Positions 24,896 through 33,842 of a stretch of DNA of 64,000 nt are shown here, piece by piece; positions within the stretch are counted from its first letter, which is position 1; the number at the start of each line of letters is the position of its first letter. The translations under genes and the position numbers were made by a program. The notes under the pieces were generated by a model that saw nothing but the letters and a program-made list of their open reading frames with translations, was not told the origin of the DNA and made no database searches. The stretch is from Marinithermofilum abyssi (GTDB lineage Bacteria; Bacillota; Bacilli; Thermoactinomycetales; DSM-45169): assembly GCF_014641195.1 (NCBI RefSeq), contig NZ_BMHQ01000004.1, forward strand, positions 1-64,000, given 5' to 3'.

Positions 24896-25231
24896 ATGTC
24901 CCAGTTTTTTACCGAATTACTGGCCGGATTCGCCCGCATCGTCGTATCTGGCTTTGTTCTGTGGATGGTGTTGGTGGTCGGCTTGTTGTTCAAGGAATTG
25001 TTCAGCCCTGGAGATGTCAACCTGCGCTCTTATCTCCTCCGGGTCTGGTCCTTGTTTTTGAATTCCTTTGAGATGGCTTCATACGGTTGGGTACTCTGGT
25101 CATTTTACCGATTAAACAGCACGGATGCGGATTTGCAATACGGTATCTCCTTAACGTTGTCGATTATCGCCTCGGTATATTTCCTCTATTTACGAGTGAC
25201 GGGAAAAATGCTCCTCAAGCATCGTGCTTGA
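24896..25231 (+). CDS. small membrane protein (111 aa)
   Basis: A membrane protein with three or four hydrophobic helices: about 12-35 (ARIVVSGFVLWMVLVVGLLF), about 45-65, and about 80-100 (YGISLTLSIIASVYFLYL). The N terminus is short and the C-terminal tail basic (KMLLKHRA). I do not recognise a named family. The ATG has an AAAGGAGGAG site about eight bases upstream, and a strong terminator follows, so it is a well-formed single-gene unit. Function is unknown. Confidence 0.7.
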   Translation: MSQFFTELLAGFARIVVSGFVLWMVLVVGLLFKELFSPGDVNLRSYLLRVWSLFLNSFEMASYGWVLWSFYRLNSTDADLQYGISLTLSIIASVYFLYLRVTGKMLLKHRA

Positions 25232-25245
25232 GATGAGGCACAGCC

Positions 25246-25278
25246 AAAAACCCCCGGTAAAACCCCCGGGGGTTTTTG
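25246..25278 (+). terminator. intrinsic terminator
   Basis: AAAAACCCCC at 25246-25255 pairs with GGGGGTTTTT at 25268-25277. The stem is nearly symmetrical. Confidence 0.85.
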
Positions 25279-25365
25279 CTATGCCCCTTTACTTCGCCCC
25301 TGGATTACGAGATAATATAGGGAAAAATTTCGTTGAGAAATTAAGCAAAGTGGTGGAGTGTGACG

Positions 25366-27516
25366 ATGCCGATAGAACGATTGATGGAAAAAGTAAGCCG
25401 GTATTTGAAAGAGGAAGAGTTGCCGGCCATTGAAAAAGCGTATCTCTTCGCCGAAGAGGCGCATCGCGGGCAAACCCGCAAATCTGGGGAACCTTATATC
25501 GTGCATCCGGTGGAAGTGGCGGAAATCCTGGCGGATCTCAAGATGGATGCCACGACACTGACTGCCGCCATTTTGCATGACGTGGTGGAGGATACCGGGG
25601 TCACCTTGGAGATGCTGGAGGCGGAATTTGGTGAGACCGTGGCCCAGATTGTGGACGGCTTGACCAAATTGAAAAAACATATGAAATACAAGTCGACGGC
25701 AGAACATCAGGCGGAAAATCACCGCAAGATGTTTGTGGCCATGGCTCAGGATATCCGGGTGATTTTGATTAAACTGGCGGACCGCCTGCACAACATGCGG
25801 ACCCTCAAATACTTGCCGGAAACGAAGCGTCGCCGCATCGCCAAGGAAACCCTGGAGATTTTCGCCCCGCTGGCACATCGGCTGGGAATTTCCACGATCA
25901 AGTGGGAACTGGAAGATATCGCTCTCCGTCATCTGAATCCACAGCAATATTACCGGATCGTCAATCTTATGAAGAAAAAGCGGGCGGAGCGGGAACAGTA
26001 CCTGGATGAGGTCATTGCGACCCTGCGCGAGCGGTTGGAGAAGATGGGGCTGAATGCAGATATCTCCGGTCGACCCAAGCACATTTACAGCATTTATCGC
26101 AAAATGGTCAAAGATCACAAACAGTTCAATGAGATCTACGACCTGTTGGCGGTTCGGGTGATTGTTGATACGATTCGGGATTGTTATGCGGTGCTCGGCA
26201 TCATTCATACGATTTGGAAGCCGATGCCTGGCCGTTTTAAAGACTATATCGCCATGCCCAAGGCCAACATGTACCAATCCCTTCACACGACGGTGATTGG
26301 TCCCAAAGGCGAACCGATTGAAGTACAAATCCGCACCACGGAGATGCACCGGACGGCGGAATACGGTATCGCCGCTCATTGGGCGTATAAAGAAGGTTCC
26401 CAAGTGGAAGGGAGCTTCAATGATAAACTGAAGTGGTTCCGCGAAATTCTGGAATTGCAGCAAGAGAGCAACAATGCCCAGGAATTCGTGGAAAACTTGA
26501 AGATGGACTGGTTTTCCGACTCGGTGTTCGTCTTTACCCCCAAGGGGGATGTGCTGGAGCTGCCGTCAGGCTCTGTTCCCCTGGATTTTGCCTACCGGAT
26601 TCACACGGAAGTGGGAAACCGTTGTATCGGAGCCAAAGTGAACAACAAAATCGTCCCGTTGGATCACAAATTGAAAACCGGGGATATCGTAGAAATTTTG
26701 ACATCCAAACACAGCTACGGGCCCAGTCGGGACTGGTTGAAGCTGGTCAAATCCTCCCAAGCCCGGAACAAGATCCGAAACTGGTTTAAAAAAGAGCGGC
26801 GAGAGGAAAGTGTGGCCAAAGGCCGGGAAATGATCGAAGCGGCGTTGAAAAAGCAGGATTTCGATGCCGGGGCGATTCTGGGCAGCGACCGGGTAAAAGA
26901 GGTGGCCGAGAAGTTCAATTTCCCCGATGAGACGGATATGTACGCTGCTGTAGGGTATGGGGGCCTCTCCGCCACGCAGGTGGTAAACCGGCTGACGGAT
27001 GGACTGCGCGCCGAAGAAGAGCAGCCCTTGGTGCTGCCGGATGTCAAAGCGATTCCCCAGCGCCGGAAACGGGTGGGGCACGGAGTGCGCGTCAAAGGTG
27101 TGGATAACCTGCTGGTTCGCTTGTCCCGGTGCTGCAACCCCGTGCCGGGTGACGAGATCAAAGGGTTTGTCACCCAGGGACGAGGGGTTTCCGTTCACCG
27201 GGCCGATTGCCCCAATCTCAAATCCGTTGAGGAAGAGCGGATGGTGCCCGTGGAATGGGAAGGCATCGGAGATCAGTTGTACAATGTGGACATCGAGATC
27301 TCCGGGCTGGATCGCAACGGCTTGCTGAACGAGGTGTTGCAAGCGGTCTCGGAAACGCGGGTTAACCTGGTCGCTGTCAGCGGGAAAGCCGATCGGCGCG
27401 GCATGGCCAAGATTAACATGACGATCTCCATCCGCAACCTCAGCCACCTGCAATCGGTGGTAGAGAAAGTAAAAACCGTACGCGATATTTACAGCGTGCG
27501 CCGCATCATGCAATAG
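25366..27516 (+). CDS. rel: bifunctional (p)ppGpp synthetase/hydrolase Rel
   Basis: A 716-residue long RelA/SpoT homologue, the stringent-response enzyme. The HD hydrolase domain (about 25-175) has ILHDVVEDT and [11 protein letters not shown]. The synthetase domain (about 240-350) has DLLAVRV and [23 protein letters not shown] domain (about 390-450) starts VFVFTPKGD. The zinc-finger-like region includes [11 protein letters not shown] and HRADCPN, and a C-terminal ACT domain follows. Both active sites look intact. ATG at 25366 is preferred because GGTGGAG sits eight bases upstream; GTG at 25360 is too close to it. It lies 16 bases before dtd, as in other Bacillales. Confidence 0.95.
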   Translation: MPIERLMEKVSRYLKEEELPAIEKAYLFAEEAHRGQTRKSGEPYIVHPVEVAEILADLKMDATTLTAAILHDVVEDTGVTLEMLEAEFGETVAQIVDGLTKLKKHMKYKSTAEHQAENHRKMFVAMAQDIRVILIKLADRLHNMRTLKYLPETKRRRIAKETLEIFAPLAHRLGISTIKWELEDIALRHLNPQQYYRIVNLMKKKRAEREQYLDEVIATLRERLEKMGLNADISGRPKHIYSIYRKMVKDHKQFNEIYDLLAVRVIVDTIRDCYAVLGIIHTIWKPMPGRFKDYIAMPKANMYQSLHTTVIGPKGEPIEVQIRTTEMHRTAEYGIAAHWAYKEGSQVEGSFNDKLKWFREILELQQESNNAQEFVENLKMDWFSDSVFVFTPKGDVLELPSGSVPLDFAYRIHTEVGNRCIGAKVNNKIVPLDHKLKTGDIVEILTSKHSYGPSRDWLKLVKSSQARNKIRNWFKKERREESVAKGREMIEAALKKQDFDAGAILGSDRVKEVAEKFNFPDETDMYAAVGYGGLSATQVVNRLTDGLRAEEEQPLVLPDVKAIPQRRKRVGHGVRVKGVDNLLVRLSRCCNPVPGDEIKGFVTQGRGVSVHRADCPNLKSVEEERMVPVEWEGIGDQLYNVDIEISGLDRNGLLNEVLQAVSETRVNLVAVSGKADRRGMAKINMTISIRNLSHLQSVVEKVKTVRDIYSVRRIMQ

Positions 27517-27532
27517 GAGAGGAGGGAGAGGT

Positions 27533-27988
27533 TTGCGCATCGTTTTGCAACGGGCAAAAGAGGCCAGCGTGACAGTAGACGGGCAAGTTACCGGGGCCAT
27601 TCAACAGGGTCTCGTCTGTCTGGTAGGCTTCACCGAAGGAGACAGCGAAGCGGATATCCGCTATCTGGCGGACAAGCTGGTTCATTTGCGGATTTTTGAA
27701 GATGAGAACGGCAAAATGAACCATTCCCTCAAGGACGTGGGGGGCGGGGTATTGTCCGTTTCCCAGTTCACTCTTTACGGCGACTGCAGGAAGGGGCGCC
27801 GGCCCAATTTCATGGCAGCGGCCCGGCCGGAAGAGGCGGAGCGGCTGTATGATCGGTTCAACGAAGAGCTCCGTTCCTTGGGAGTGCCGGTGGAAACCGG
27901 GATCTTCGGTGCGATGATGGATGTCCAGCTGACCAATGACGGTCCGGTTACCCTGATACTGGAAAGCAAAAACGGAAAAGGCTGCTGA
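27533..27988 (+). CDS. dtd: D-aminoacyl-tRNA deacylase
   Basis: A 151-residue DTD. The active-site motifs SQFTLYGD (about residues 82-89) and a C-terminal Gly-Pro pair in [11 protein letters not shown] are present; these form the cross-subunit pocket that removes D-amino acids (and glycine from tRNA-Ala) from charged tRNAs. The start is TTG at 27533, with AGGAGGGAGAGG upstream. It directly follows rel and is very probably cotranscribed. Length is normal. Confidence 0.95.
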   Translation: MRIVLQRAKEASVTVDGQVTGAIQQGLVCLVGFTEGDSEADIRYLADKLVHLRIFEDENGKMNHSLKDVGGGVLSVSQFTLYGDCRKGRRPNFMAAARPEEAERLYDRFNEELRSLGVPVETGIFGAMMDVQLTNDGPVTLILESKNGKGC

Positions 27989-28049
27989 TGAGAAGAGCGG
28001 ACGGCCTTCGCCAGGGAACTTTCGGGACCCTAGGTTTGGCAACCGCCTG

Positions 28050-28058
28050 TGCTATAAT
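28050..28058 (+). promoter_or_regulatory. extended -10 promoter of tkt
   Basis: TGC followed directly by TATAAT (28053-28058) gives an extended -10 element. No good -35 is visible at the expected distance. The tkt ribosome binding site lies about 35 bases downstream. Confidence 0.5.
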
Positions 28059-28107
28059 AACGTGAGACAATGGAGCAATTTTGCTCGATAAGGAGGACGT
28101 ATCGGAT

Positions 28108-30126
28108 ATGACAATCAAACAACAGTCCTTGGATCAACTGGCCGTCAATACGATTCGCATGCTGTCGATTGACGGTGTGGAAAAGGCCAACTCGGGACAC
28201 CCGGGAATGCCCATGGGCGCTGCGCCGATGGCGTATGTCCTGTGGTCCCGTTTCTTGAACCACAATCCGGCCAATCCGAAGTGGTTCAACCGGGACCGCT
28301 TTGTCCTTTCAGCAGGGCACGGTTCGATGTTGCTGTACAGCTTGCTTCATCTTTCCGGTTATGATCTGTCTATGGACGAACTGAAAAATTTCCGGCAATG
28401 GGGAAGCAAAACCCCGGGACACCCGGAATACGGACATACCCCCGGTGTGGAAGCGACCACTGGTCCGTTGGGACAAGGGATCTCCACCGCTGTGGGGATG
28501 GCGATGGCGGAACGCCATTTGGCTGCCAAATACAACAAGAAGGACTTCCCGCTCATCGACCACTACACATACACCATCTGCAGTGACGGTGACCTGATGG
28601 AAGGGGTAGCCGCAGAGGCGGCGTCTTTGGCCGGTCATTTGCGGTTGGGCAAACTGATCGCGCTGTATGATTCCAATGATATCTCCTTGGACGGAGAGCT
28701 CGCTCAAGCGTTTACGGAAGATGTGCAGAAGCGCTTTGAAGCTTACGGCTGGCAAGTACTCCGGGTGGAAGACGAGAACGACCTGGATGCCATCGAAGCG
28801 GCCATTAAAGAGGCTCAGACCGACACCGAGCGTCCGACCCTGATTGAAGTGAAGACCACGATCGGCTTCGGCAGCCCCAACCTGGCAGGCACGCACAAAG
28901 TGCACGGTGCTCCTATGGGGCCCGAGGAAGCGGCAGCGGTGCGGAAAGCCCTCGGCTGGGAGTGGGACGAACCTTTCTATGTCCCGGAAGAGGTACGGGC
29001 ACACTTCCGACAGTTGAAAGCCCAGGGAGCCGATGCGGAAAAAGCCTGGAACGAGCTGTTTGACCGTTACAAACAGGAATATCCGGAGCAAGGTCGTGAA
29101 TTGGAGACGGCCATCCATGGCGAGCTTCCCGAGGGCTGGGATGCCGATATGCCCGTTTTCCAACCGGGGGAGAAGAAGATCGCTACCCGGGCGGCTTCCG
29201 GTGAAGCGTTGAACTACTTTGCCAAGACCGTGCCGTCGCTTTTCGGCGGTTCCGCCGACCTGGCTTCTTCCAATAAGACGGAGCTCAAGGGAGAAGGCGT
29301 CTTCCACGCAGAGGACTACTCCGGCCGAAATGTCTGGTTTGGTGTACGGGAGCATGCCATGGGTGCCGCATTGAACGGGATGATGCTGCACGGCGGTCTG
29401 AAAGCATTTGGTGCCACCTTCCTGGTGTTCTCGGATTATCTCCGTCCTTCGATCCGGCTGGCGGCACTGTCCGGGTTGCCTGTAACCTATGTCTTTACCC
29501 ACGACAGCATCTCTGTCGGTGAAGACGGTCCGACGCACGAGCCGGTGGAACAGCTTCCGTCGTTGCGCTTGATCCCGAATCTGAATGTGTTCCGTCCGGC
29601 GGATGCCAACGAAACGGTGGCAGCTTACCGTTATGCGCTGGGACAAAAGGATAAGCCTTCAGTCATGGTGCTGAGCCGTCAAGGCTTGCCGGTGCTGGAG
29701 GGCACCGCCGAACGGGCCAAAGAAGCCGTGGCGAAAGGCGGTTATGTCCTGTCCGATGCGGAAAACGGACATCCGGATGTGATCCTGATCGCTACCGGTT
29801 CCGAGGTGAGCCTTGCTATGGAAGCCCAGCAACAGTTGAAAGCCAATGGCATCAACGTCCGGGTGGTCAGCATGCCGTGTCGGGAACTGTTTGACGCGCA
29901 ATCCGATGATTACAAGGAAAGTGTCCTTCCGTCCCAGGTAAAAGCACGGGTGGCCATCGAGGCGGCGTACCCTTCCGGATGGGAAAAATATGTAGGTGAC
30001 CAGGGTGCCGTCATCGGAGTGGACACCTTCGGTGCCTCTGCCCCCGGCAACTTGGTCATGGAGAAATACGGCTTCAACGTGGACAATGTGATTCAACACG
30101 TAAAAACGGTGTTGGGTCGGTCATAA
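28108..30126 (+). CDS. tkt: transketolase
   Basis: A 672-residue thiamine-diphosphate enzyme of the pentose phosphate pathway. It moves two-carbon units between sugar phosphates. The N-terminal pyrimidine-binding region has [15 protein letters not shown] and GPLGQGIS, with the ThDP/metal motif GDGDLMEG (read as SDGDLMEGV, about residue 155). The middle domain carries the catalytic Glu region ([15 protein letters not shown]) and [18 protein letters not shown]-terminal transketolase domain completes it. ATG at 28108 follows AAGGAGG; a TTG nine codons earlier overlaps that site and is unlikely. It has its own promoter and terminator. Confidence 0.95.
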   Translation: MTIKQQSLDQLAVNTIRMLSIDGVEKANSGHPGMPMGAAPMAYVLWSRFLNHNPANPKWFNRDRFVLSAGHGSMLLYSLLHLSGYDLSMDELKNFRQWGSKTPGHPEYGHTPGVEATTGPLGQGISTAVGMAMAERHLAAKYNKKDFPLIDHYTYTICSDGDLMEGVAAEAASLAGHLRLGKLIALYDSNDISLDGELAQAFTEDVQKRFEAYGWQVLRVEDENDLDAIEAAIKEAQTDTERPTLIEVKTTIGFGSPNLAGTHKVHGAPMGPEEAAAVRKALGWEWDEPFYVPEEVRAHFRQLKAQGADAEKAWNELFDRYKQEYPEQGRELETAIHGELPEGWDADMPVFQPGEKKIATRAASGEALNYFAKTVPSLFGGSADLASSNKTELKGEGVFHAEDYSGRNVWFGVREHAMGAALNGMMLHGGLKAFGATFLVFSDYLRPSIRLAALSGLPVTYVFTHDSISVGEDGPTHEPVEQLPSLRLIPNLNVFRPADANETVAAYRYALGQKDKPSVMVLSRQGLPVLEGTAERAKEAVAKGGYVLSDAENGHPDVILIATGSEVSLAMEAQQQLKANGINVRVVSMPCRELFDAQSDDYKESVLPSQVKARVAIEAAYPSGWEKYVGDQGAVIGVDTFGASAPGNLVMEKYGFNVDNVIQHVKTVLGRS

Positions 30127-30137
30127 GGAAAGCAATC

Positions 30138-30175
30138 AAATACCCGGTTCCGGAACACCCGGACCGGGTATTTGT
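30138..30175 (+). terminator. terminator of tkt
   Basis: AAATACCCGGT at 30138-30148 pairs with ACCGGGTATTT at 30163-30173. Confidence 0.8.
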
Positions 30176-30277
30176 CATTGGAGGGCATTCGTATTCTAAA
30201 TCGGTACTTCCAGCAAGTATGCGCTTCTGCTCCCCATCTGCAAAAGAGGGGAACAAGCCATGACAAGTTTCCGAAAA

Positions 30278-30305
30278 GAACGAAAATCCCTTTCGTTGGT
30301 ACGGG
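30278..30305 (-). terminator. possible terminator of acyP
   Basis: AACGAAA and TTTCGTT arms lie around a five-base loop. On the minus strand the stem is followed by CTTTTC. It is about 40 bases beyond the acyP stop codon. Confidence 0.45.
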
Positions 30306-30341
30306 ATAACGATGTATGCTTCTCGTGACGGGAATACGGTG

Positions 30342-30614
30342 TCAGTAAGTGATTTGAAAGGAGCGGAGATCGTTCCGCGGTGTCTTGGACTGGGTGGAGA
30401 TACGGGTCACTTTGGACAAAGGACTCCCTTTGCGTACACCTTTGATAAACTTGTTCATCGCTTCTGTCGGTCCTTGGGCATCGATTTCCACCGTTCCGTC
30501 TGACCGGTTTCGTACCCATCCGACAATGCCGCGTCGGGCGGCCAACTGCTGGGTGTGCCTGCGAAACCCGACACCTTGAACTTTTCCGTGAACAATCATA
30601 TGCACTCGCTGCAT
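30342..30614 (-). CDS. acyP: acylphosphatase
   Basis: A 90-residue acylphosphatase that hydrolyses carboxyl-phosphate bonds. The catalytic Arg is in VQGVGFRRH (R18) and the catalytic Asn in GWVRNRSDG (N36), both at the usual spacing. The ATG at 30614 has GGGAGTG upstream; a frame 11 codons longer has no site. It is divergent from the dedA gene. Length is typical for bacterial single-domain enzymes. Confidence 0.92.
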   Translation of the reverse strand: MQRVHMIVHGKVQGVGFRRHTQQLAARRGIVGWVRNRSDGTVEIDAQGPTEAMNKFIKGVRKGSPLSKVTRISTQSKTPRNDLRSFQITY

Positions 30615-30739
30615 TGCTGTCACTCCCATCTCACGATTCCTGAACATATGGGATATACGGTCTCAAAAACCCTCTTCCCTCCAGATCAAAGAAATGAAAC
30701 AGCCAATCTTGGATCGTTGGACGATAAAGGAGTGATCCA

Positions 30740-31357
30740 TTGGATAACGGACTGCTTCTGCAATGGATTATGGAGTATGGATATCTGGCCCTGTTTTTTT
30801 GCTTGTGGCTAGGCATCGTCGGCTTGCCCCTCCCCGATGAAGGGATTGTTATGACAGGGGGAGCGGTGTCGGCTGCAGGGATTCTGCAACCGGTCGGCTC
30901 TTTCGCCGTCACGTATCTGGGGGTCATCTCTGGACTGAGCCTCGGGTATGTGTTGGGGTTGCGTGTAGGGGCACCGGTATTGGACTCTTTTGAACGGAAG
31001 CCAAAATGGCGCAAAGCCATTCGTCAGTCGCAGGAGTTGGTTGCCAAGTACGGCCCCTACTCGTTGTGCATCAGTTATTTTTTTCCGGTACTGCGCCATG
31101 TGGTGCCTTATCTGGTGGGGATGAACCGGATGCCTTTCCGTCAATATGCCCTATTATCTTATAGTACGGGTTTTATATGGACACTCCTCTTTTTTTCCGC
31201 CGGCATGATATTCAAGAACGCGATCGACTGGATTCAACATGCGCTGGATCAGTATACACCGTATCTCTTGGCAGGTACAGGTTTTATCGTGTTGGTTGGC
31301 GTGTTGTTCAGCAAGGTACGGGGGGCACGCCGGAAGGAGGAACATGTGAAACATTGA
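30740..31357 (+). CDS. DedA family membrane protein
   Basis: A 205-residue DedA/Tvp38-type membrane protein. Typical segments are GLPLPDEGIVMTGGAVSAAG near the N terminus and ISYFFPVLRHVVPYLVGMNRM in the middle, which hold the re-entrant loops and conserved acidic and Arg residues of the family. Four to five hydrophobic helices are visible, and the C terminus is basic. Some DedA members have been shown to move undecaprenyl phosphate or phospholipids across the membrane; which applies here is unknown. The TTG start at 30740 has AAAGGAGTG upstream. Confidence 0.85.
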   Translation: MDNGLLLQWIMEYGYLALFFCLWLGIVGLPLPDEGIVMTGGAVSAAGILQPVGSFAVTYLGVISGLSLGYVLGLRVGAPVLDSFERKPKWRKAIRQSQELVAKYGPYSLCISYFFPVLRHVVPYLVGMNRMPFRQYALLSYSTGFIWTLLFFSAGMIFKNAIDWIQHALDQYTPYLLAGTGFIVLVGVLFSKVRGARRKEEHVKH

Positions 31358-31500
31358 GACTCCACAGGCATGAAGGCGTGGGACTCTTGGGTAGTTAGCG
31401 TCCTCCATTATTTCTGCTTCGGACAACTCCCAAGTTCAGGGCTGTCTCATTAACCCATCCTATGCAGTTAGAAATGTACCCGCCTGGGCGGCGTAGGCTT
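31345..31500 (-). mobile_element. possible IS200/IS605-type end remnant
   Basis: On the minus strand this region ends with a short imperfect hairpin around CCCACGCCTTCATGCCTGTGG and then GAGTCTCAATG. The layout resembles the right end of IS200/IS605-family elements. No transposase gene remains. It begins immediately at the dedA stop codon. The assignment is tentative and based only on resemblance. Confidence 0.25.
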
Positions 31501-31614
31501 TCAGTCGGCGCTTTCTGTAAAAGAACGTTTTCCGTATCAGAACCTCGTACATGTATGAAACTCCTTTTTCCGCGGGCAGGATAGTGCTATCGATAAGAAA
31601 CGGTGGTGATATCC

Positions 31615-31779
31615 GTGCGCCGAGCCGAAAAGGAACGGAAAGCAGCTGTGCAACAAACGCTCCATCTGTCGGTGGACTTTCAGGATGATCAGGAGCAAGA
31701 CACGGGGGTCGGAACCAGCAGGGTGCCGATTTATGTCCGGCATTGGTTAGAGGGGCTGGACCCGTCGGATTTCCTGTAA
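31615..31779 (+). CDS. small hypothetical protein (54 aa)
   Basis: A short frame starting with GTG at 31615 behind GGTGGTG. It begins VRRAEKERKAAVQQTLHLSV and ends RVPIYVRHWLEGLDPSDFL. The N terminus is basic and helical, the centre acidic (DFQDDQEQD) and the C terminus aromatic. It has no Cys or membrane segment, and I do not recognise it. Codon use resembles that of its neighbours, which favours a real gene. It lies about 90 bases before the hemZ leader peptide and could share its transcript. Confidence 0.45.
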   Translation: MRRAEKERKAAVQQTLHLSVDFQDDQEQDTGVGTSRVPIYVRHWLEGLDPSDFL

Positions 31780-31868
31780 CAACCGCATTGATTTCAGGCG
31801 AAGACTGGGCTAGACTGGTGAGAGAAAATCTGAGGAGTTTAACGTCAAAGGAGGAACGCACACCTTGA

Positions 31869-31895
31869 ATGGCTAGGTGTTGCGGTAATCGATGA
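31869..31895 (+). promoter_or_regulatory. possible 8-codon leader peptide coupled to hemZ
   Basis: A strong AAAGGAGGA at 31847-31855 does not serve hemZ directly. It serves a short frame, ATG at 31869, reading MARCCGNR, whose TGA stop (31893-31895) overlaps the hemZ ATG (31892-31894). hemZ has no good site of its own, so its translation probably depends on this leader. A TTG at 31865 gives an even shorter alternative frame. Confidence 0.45.
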
Positions 31896-33406
31896 AACAA
31901 TTGCGGGTAACCGGGGTCGACCCGTCCTTTTATCGGGATATAGAACTGATTGCTTCATTGTTTTTTTCCAAAGTAAACGTGAGTGAAAACCAGGAAACGG
32001 CAGATCTGTGGCTCCATTTTTCCGTGGAGGAAGGTCATCCGATCCGGGTGTCGGTGACGCTGAGCGATCCGGGGCGGGACCAGGCATGGCACGGTTCTCA
32101 TGTACGGGAAGCTGAAGCGGGAGAGACGGGCAAAGCTTACCGGAAACGGGTGAAGCAAGCGATCAGCCACGCCTTGCTGCAAGTATTGGAAGAAGCGACA
32201 GGCATCCGGCAGCCATGGGGGATCTTGACGGGAGTGCGCCCTACTAAGCTGCTGCACATGATGTTGCAAAAAGGTTACACCATGGACGAAGCCGCGGCGA
32301 TTCTGCGCAAGGATTATCTGTTGGAGCCGGAGAAAATCGCTATTTTGCAGGAGATTGTCCATCGGCAAACCACGGTGCTGCCGGATTTATACGAGCTGGA
32401 TCGAGAAGTCAGCCTGTATGTCGGTATTCCCTTTTGTCCGACCAAGTGCGCCTATTGTACATTTCCCGCCTATGCCATACAGGGGCGCAACGGCTCGGTA
32501 GAAGAATTTTTGTCCGGACTTCACGAGGAAGTGGAAGCGGTCGGGGATTGGTTGAAACGAAACCAACTTCCGGTCACGACGATTTACTTCGGCGGAGGAA
32601 CTCCGACCTCCATCACTGCAAATCAGATGGATGAGCTCTTTCGCAAAATGAAGGCGTCGATTCCCGGTTTTGAGGAGGTGCGGGAGTTGACGGTGGAAGC
32701 CGGGCGTCCCGATACCCTGAATGAAGAGAAGCTGGATCTCCTCAAGCGCTGGAAAGTGGACCGCATCAGTATCAATCCGCAAAGCTTTGAAGAAAACACC
32801 CTGAAGCTGATCGGACGTCACCACACCGTGAAGGAGACGCTGGAAAAATACCAACTCGCCCGGGAGATGGGTCTGCACAATATCAATATGGACCTGATCA
32901 TCGGGCTGCCCGGCGAAGGGGTGGAGGAGTTCCGGCAAAACCTCGCCGTGATGCAAGAGCTGCGTCCGGAATCCCTTACCGTCCATACCTTGTCCTTTAA
33001 ACGGGGTTCGATCATGACTCGGAACAAAGAAAAGTACAAAGTGGCCGAATGGCGGGAAGTGGCAGAGATGGTCCGCCTCGCCCGGGAGTGGACCCGGGAA
33101 CAAGGTTACGTGCCCTATTATCTCTACCGGCAGAAGAATATTCTCGGGAATCAGGAAAACGTCGGCTATGCGTTTCCTGGGGAAGAAAGCCTCTACAACA
33201 TCATCATCATGGAAGAGCGGCAGACGATCATCGGCCTAGGCTGCGGTGCCGTCAGCAAAATCATCCCGCCGGGTACCGGAAAAATCCAACGCTGGCCCAA
33301 CCCAAAAGAACCCCAGGCGTACATCGATACCTACCTCCGCCATATCCACGAAAAGCTGGCGGCGTTGGACGAAGCTTACGGAGTGGGTACGTCTGCTGGA
33401 GTATAG
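31892..33406 (+). CDS. hemZ: HemZ, HemN-like radical SAM protein
   Basis: A 504-residue radical SAM protein of the HemZ branch. The [4Fe-4S]-binding CxxxCxxC is in GIPFCPTKCAYC (C182, C186, C189), followed by TFPAYAIQG and the SAM-binding GGGTPT. The N-terminal 170 residues contain WGILTGVRPTKLLH, characteristic of HemZ. Annotations usually call this an oxygen-independent coproporphyrinogen III oxidase. However, monoderm bacteria largely use the coproporphyrin route and HemZ differs from true HemN, so the reaction is uncertain. The start overlaps a tiny upstream frame, suggesting coupled translation. A terminator follows at 33490. Confidence 0.88.
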   Translation: MKQLRVTGVDPSFYRDIELIASLFFSKVNVSENQETADLWLHFSVEEGHPIRVSVTLSDPGRDQAWHGSHVREAEAGETGKAYRKRVKQAISHALLQVLEEATGIRQPWGILTGVRPTKLLHMMLQKGYTMDEAAAILRKDYLLEPEKIAILQEIVHRQTTVLPDLYELDREVSLYVGIPFCPTKCAYCTFPAYAIQGRNGSVEEFLSGLHEEVEAVGDWLKRNQLPVTTIYFGGGTPTSITANQMDELFRKMKASIPGFEEVRELTVEAGRPDTLNEEKLDLLKRWKVDRISINPQSFEENTLKLIGRHHTVKETLEKYQLAREMGLHNINMDLIIGLPGEGVEEFRQNLAVMQELRPESLTVHTLSFKRGSIMTRNKEKYKVAEWREVAEMVRLAREWTREQGYVPYYLYRQKNILGNQENVGYAFPGEESLYNIIIMEERQTIIGLGCGAVSKIIPPGTGKIQRWPNPKEPQAYIDTYLRHIHEKLAALDEAYGVGTSAGV

Positions 33407-33489
33407 CAGGATGGTGCGGGTAATTCCCTCCCGATTCACGACGGTGACGCCATCGACGTCGGTCTTGCGTGTGATGGATATAGCAGGAC

Positions 33490-33535
33490 AAAGCCGATTT
33501 TCTCACTGACAAACAGTGGGGAATCGGCTTTTTTA
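33490..33535 (+). terminator. terminator of hemZ
   Basis: AAGCCGATT at 33491-33499 pairs with AATCGGCTT at 33522-33530, followed by TTTT. A second small hairpin lies in the loop (CACTGacaaaCAGTG). Confidence 0.8.
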
Positions 33536-33623
33536 TCTGGTTTTTTGGGACAACGATAACAAAATTCTCAGGAAAGAAAGGCTTGGATGCCTTTTTAATG
33601 ACGATACGATATTGGGGGAAGAT

Positions 33624-33719
33624 ATGTCTTGCGGACTAGACCCTATGGTCTGGATATATTACGTTCACAGGAAAGGGTGGTGTTCGTTGTTTTTCTTTTT
33701 CAAGCTGCTCATAGAATAA
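33624..33719 (+). CDS. possible small hydrophobic peptide (31 aa)
   Basis: Between the hemZ terminator and a second forward terminator lies a frame starting with ATG at 33624, behind GGGGGAAG. It reads MSCGLDPMVWIYYVHRKGWC and then a hydrophobic stretch ending KLLIE. Size, hydrophobicity and the private terminator at 33756-33777 suggest a small membrane peptide, but no promoter is convincing. This is a candidate only. Confidence 0.3.
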   Translation: MSCGLDPMVWIYYVHRKGWCSLFFFFKLLIE

Positions 33720-33755
33720 ATTTGTGCTGTGTGCAAGGTTGTCATTAATCTCAAC

Positions 33756-33777
33756 CCGGCCCTGTGCCGGTTTTTTT
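33756..33777 (+). terminator. second forward terminator in the hemZ-glpQ gap
   Basis: CCGGC and GCCGG surround a five-base loop and are followed by seven T (33771-33777). Since hemZ already has a terminator 220 bases earlier, this one implies a short transcript in between. Confidence 0.65.
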
Positions 33778-33786
33778 GTGCAAATA

Positions 33787-33822
33787 AAAGCCCCGCTTTT
33801 CCCAGTGCGGAAAGTAGCGGAG
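33787..33822 (-). terminator. terminator of glpQ
   Basis: On the minus strand CCGC-tac-TTTCC pairs with GGAAA-a-GCGG, followed by GGCTTTTATTTG. Confidence 0.6.
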
Positions 33823-33842
33823 CCATTGGTCCATTTGGACCT

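Noticed and set aside
25279-26463. Long reverse frame (394 codons) opposite rel, with similar long reverse frames opposite hisS, aspS, tkt and addA
   Set aside because: These are antisense shadows of well-identified genes in GC-rich DNA; they lack ribosome binding sites and recognisable motifs.
33246-33509. 87-codon frame overlapping the end of hemZ
   Set aside because: Most of it lies inside hemZ in another frame and it has no ribosome binding site.
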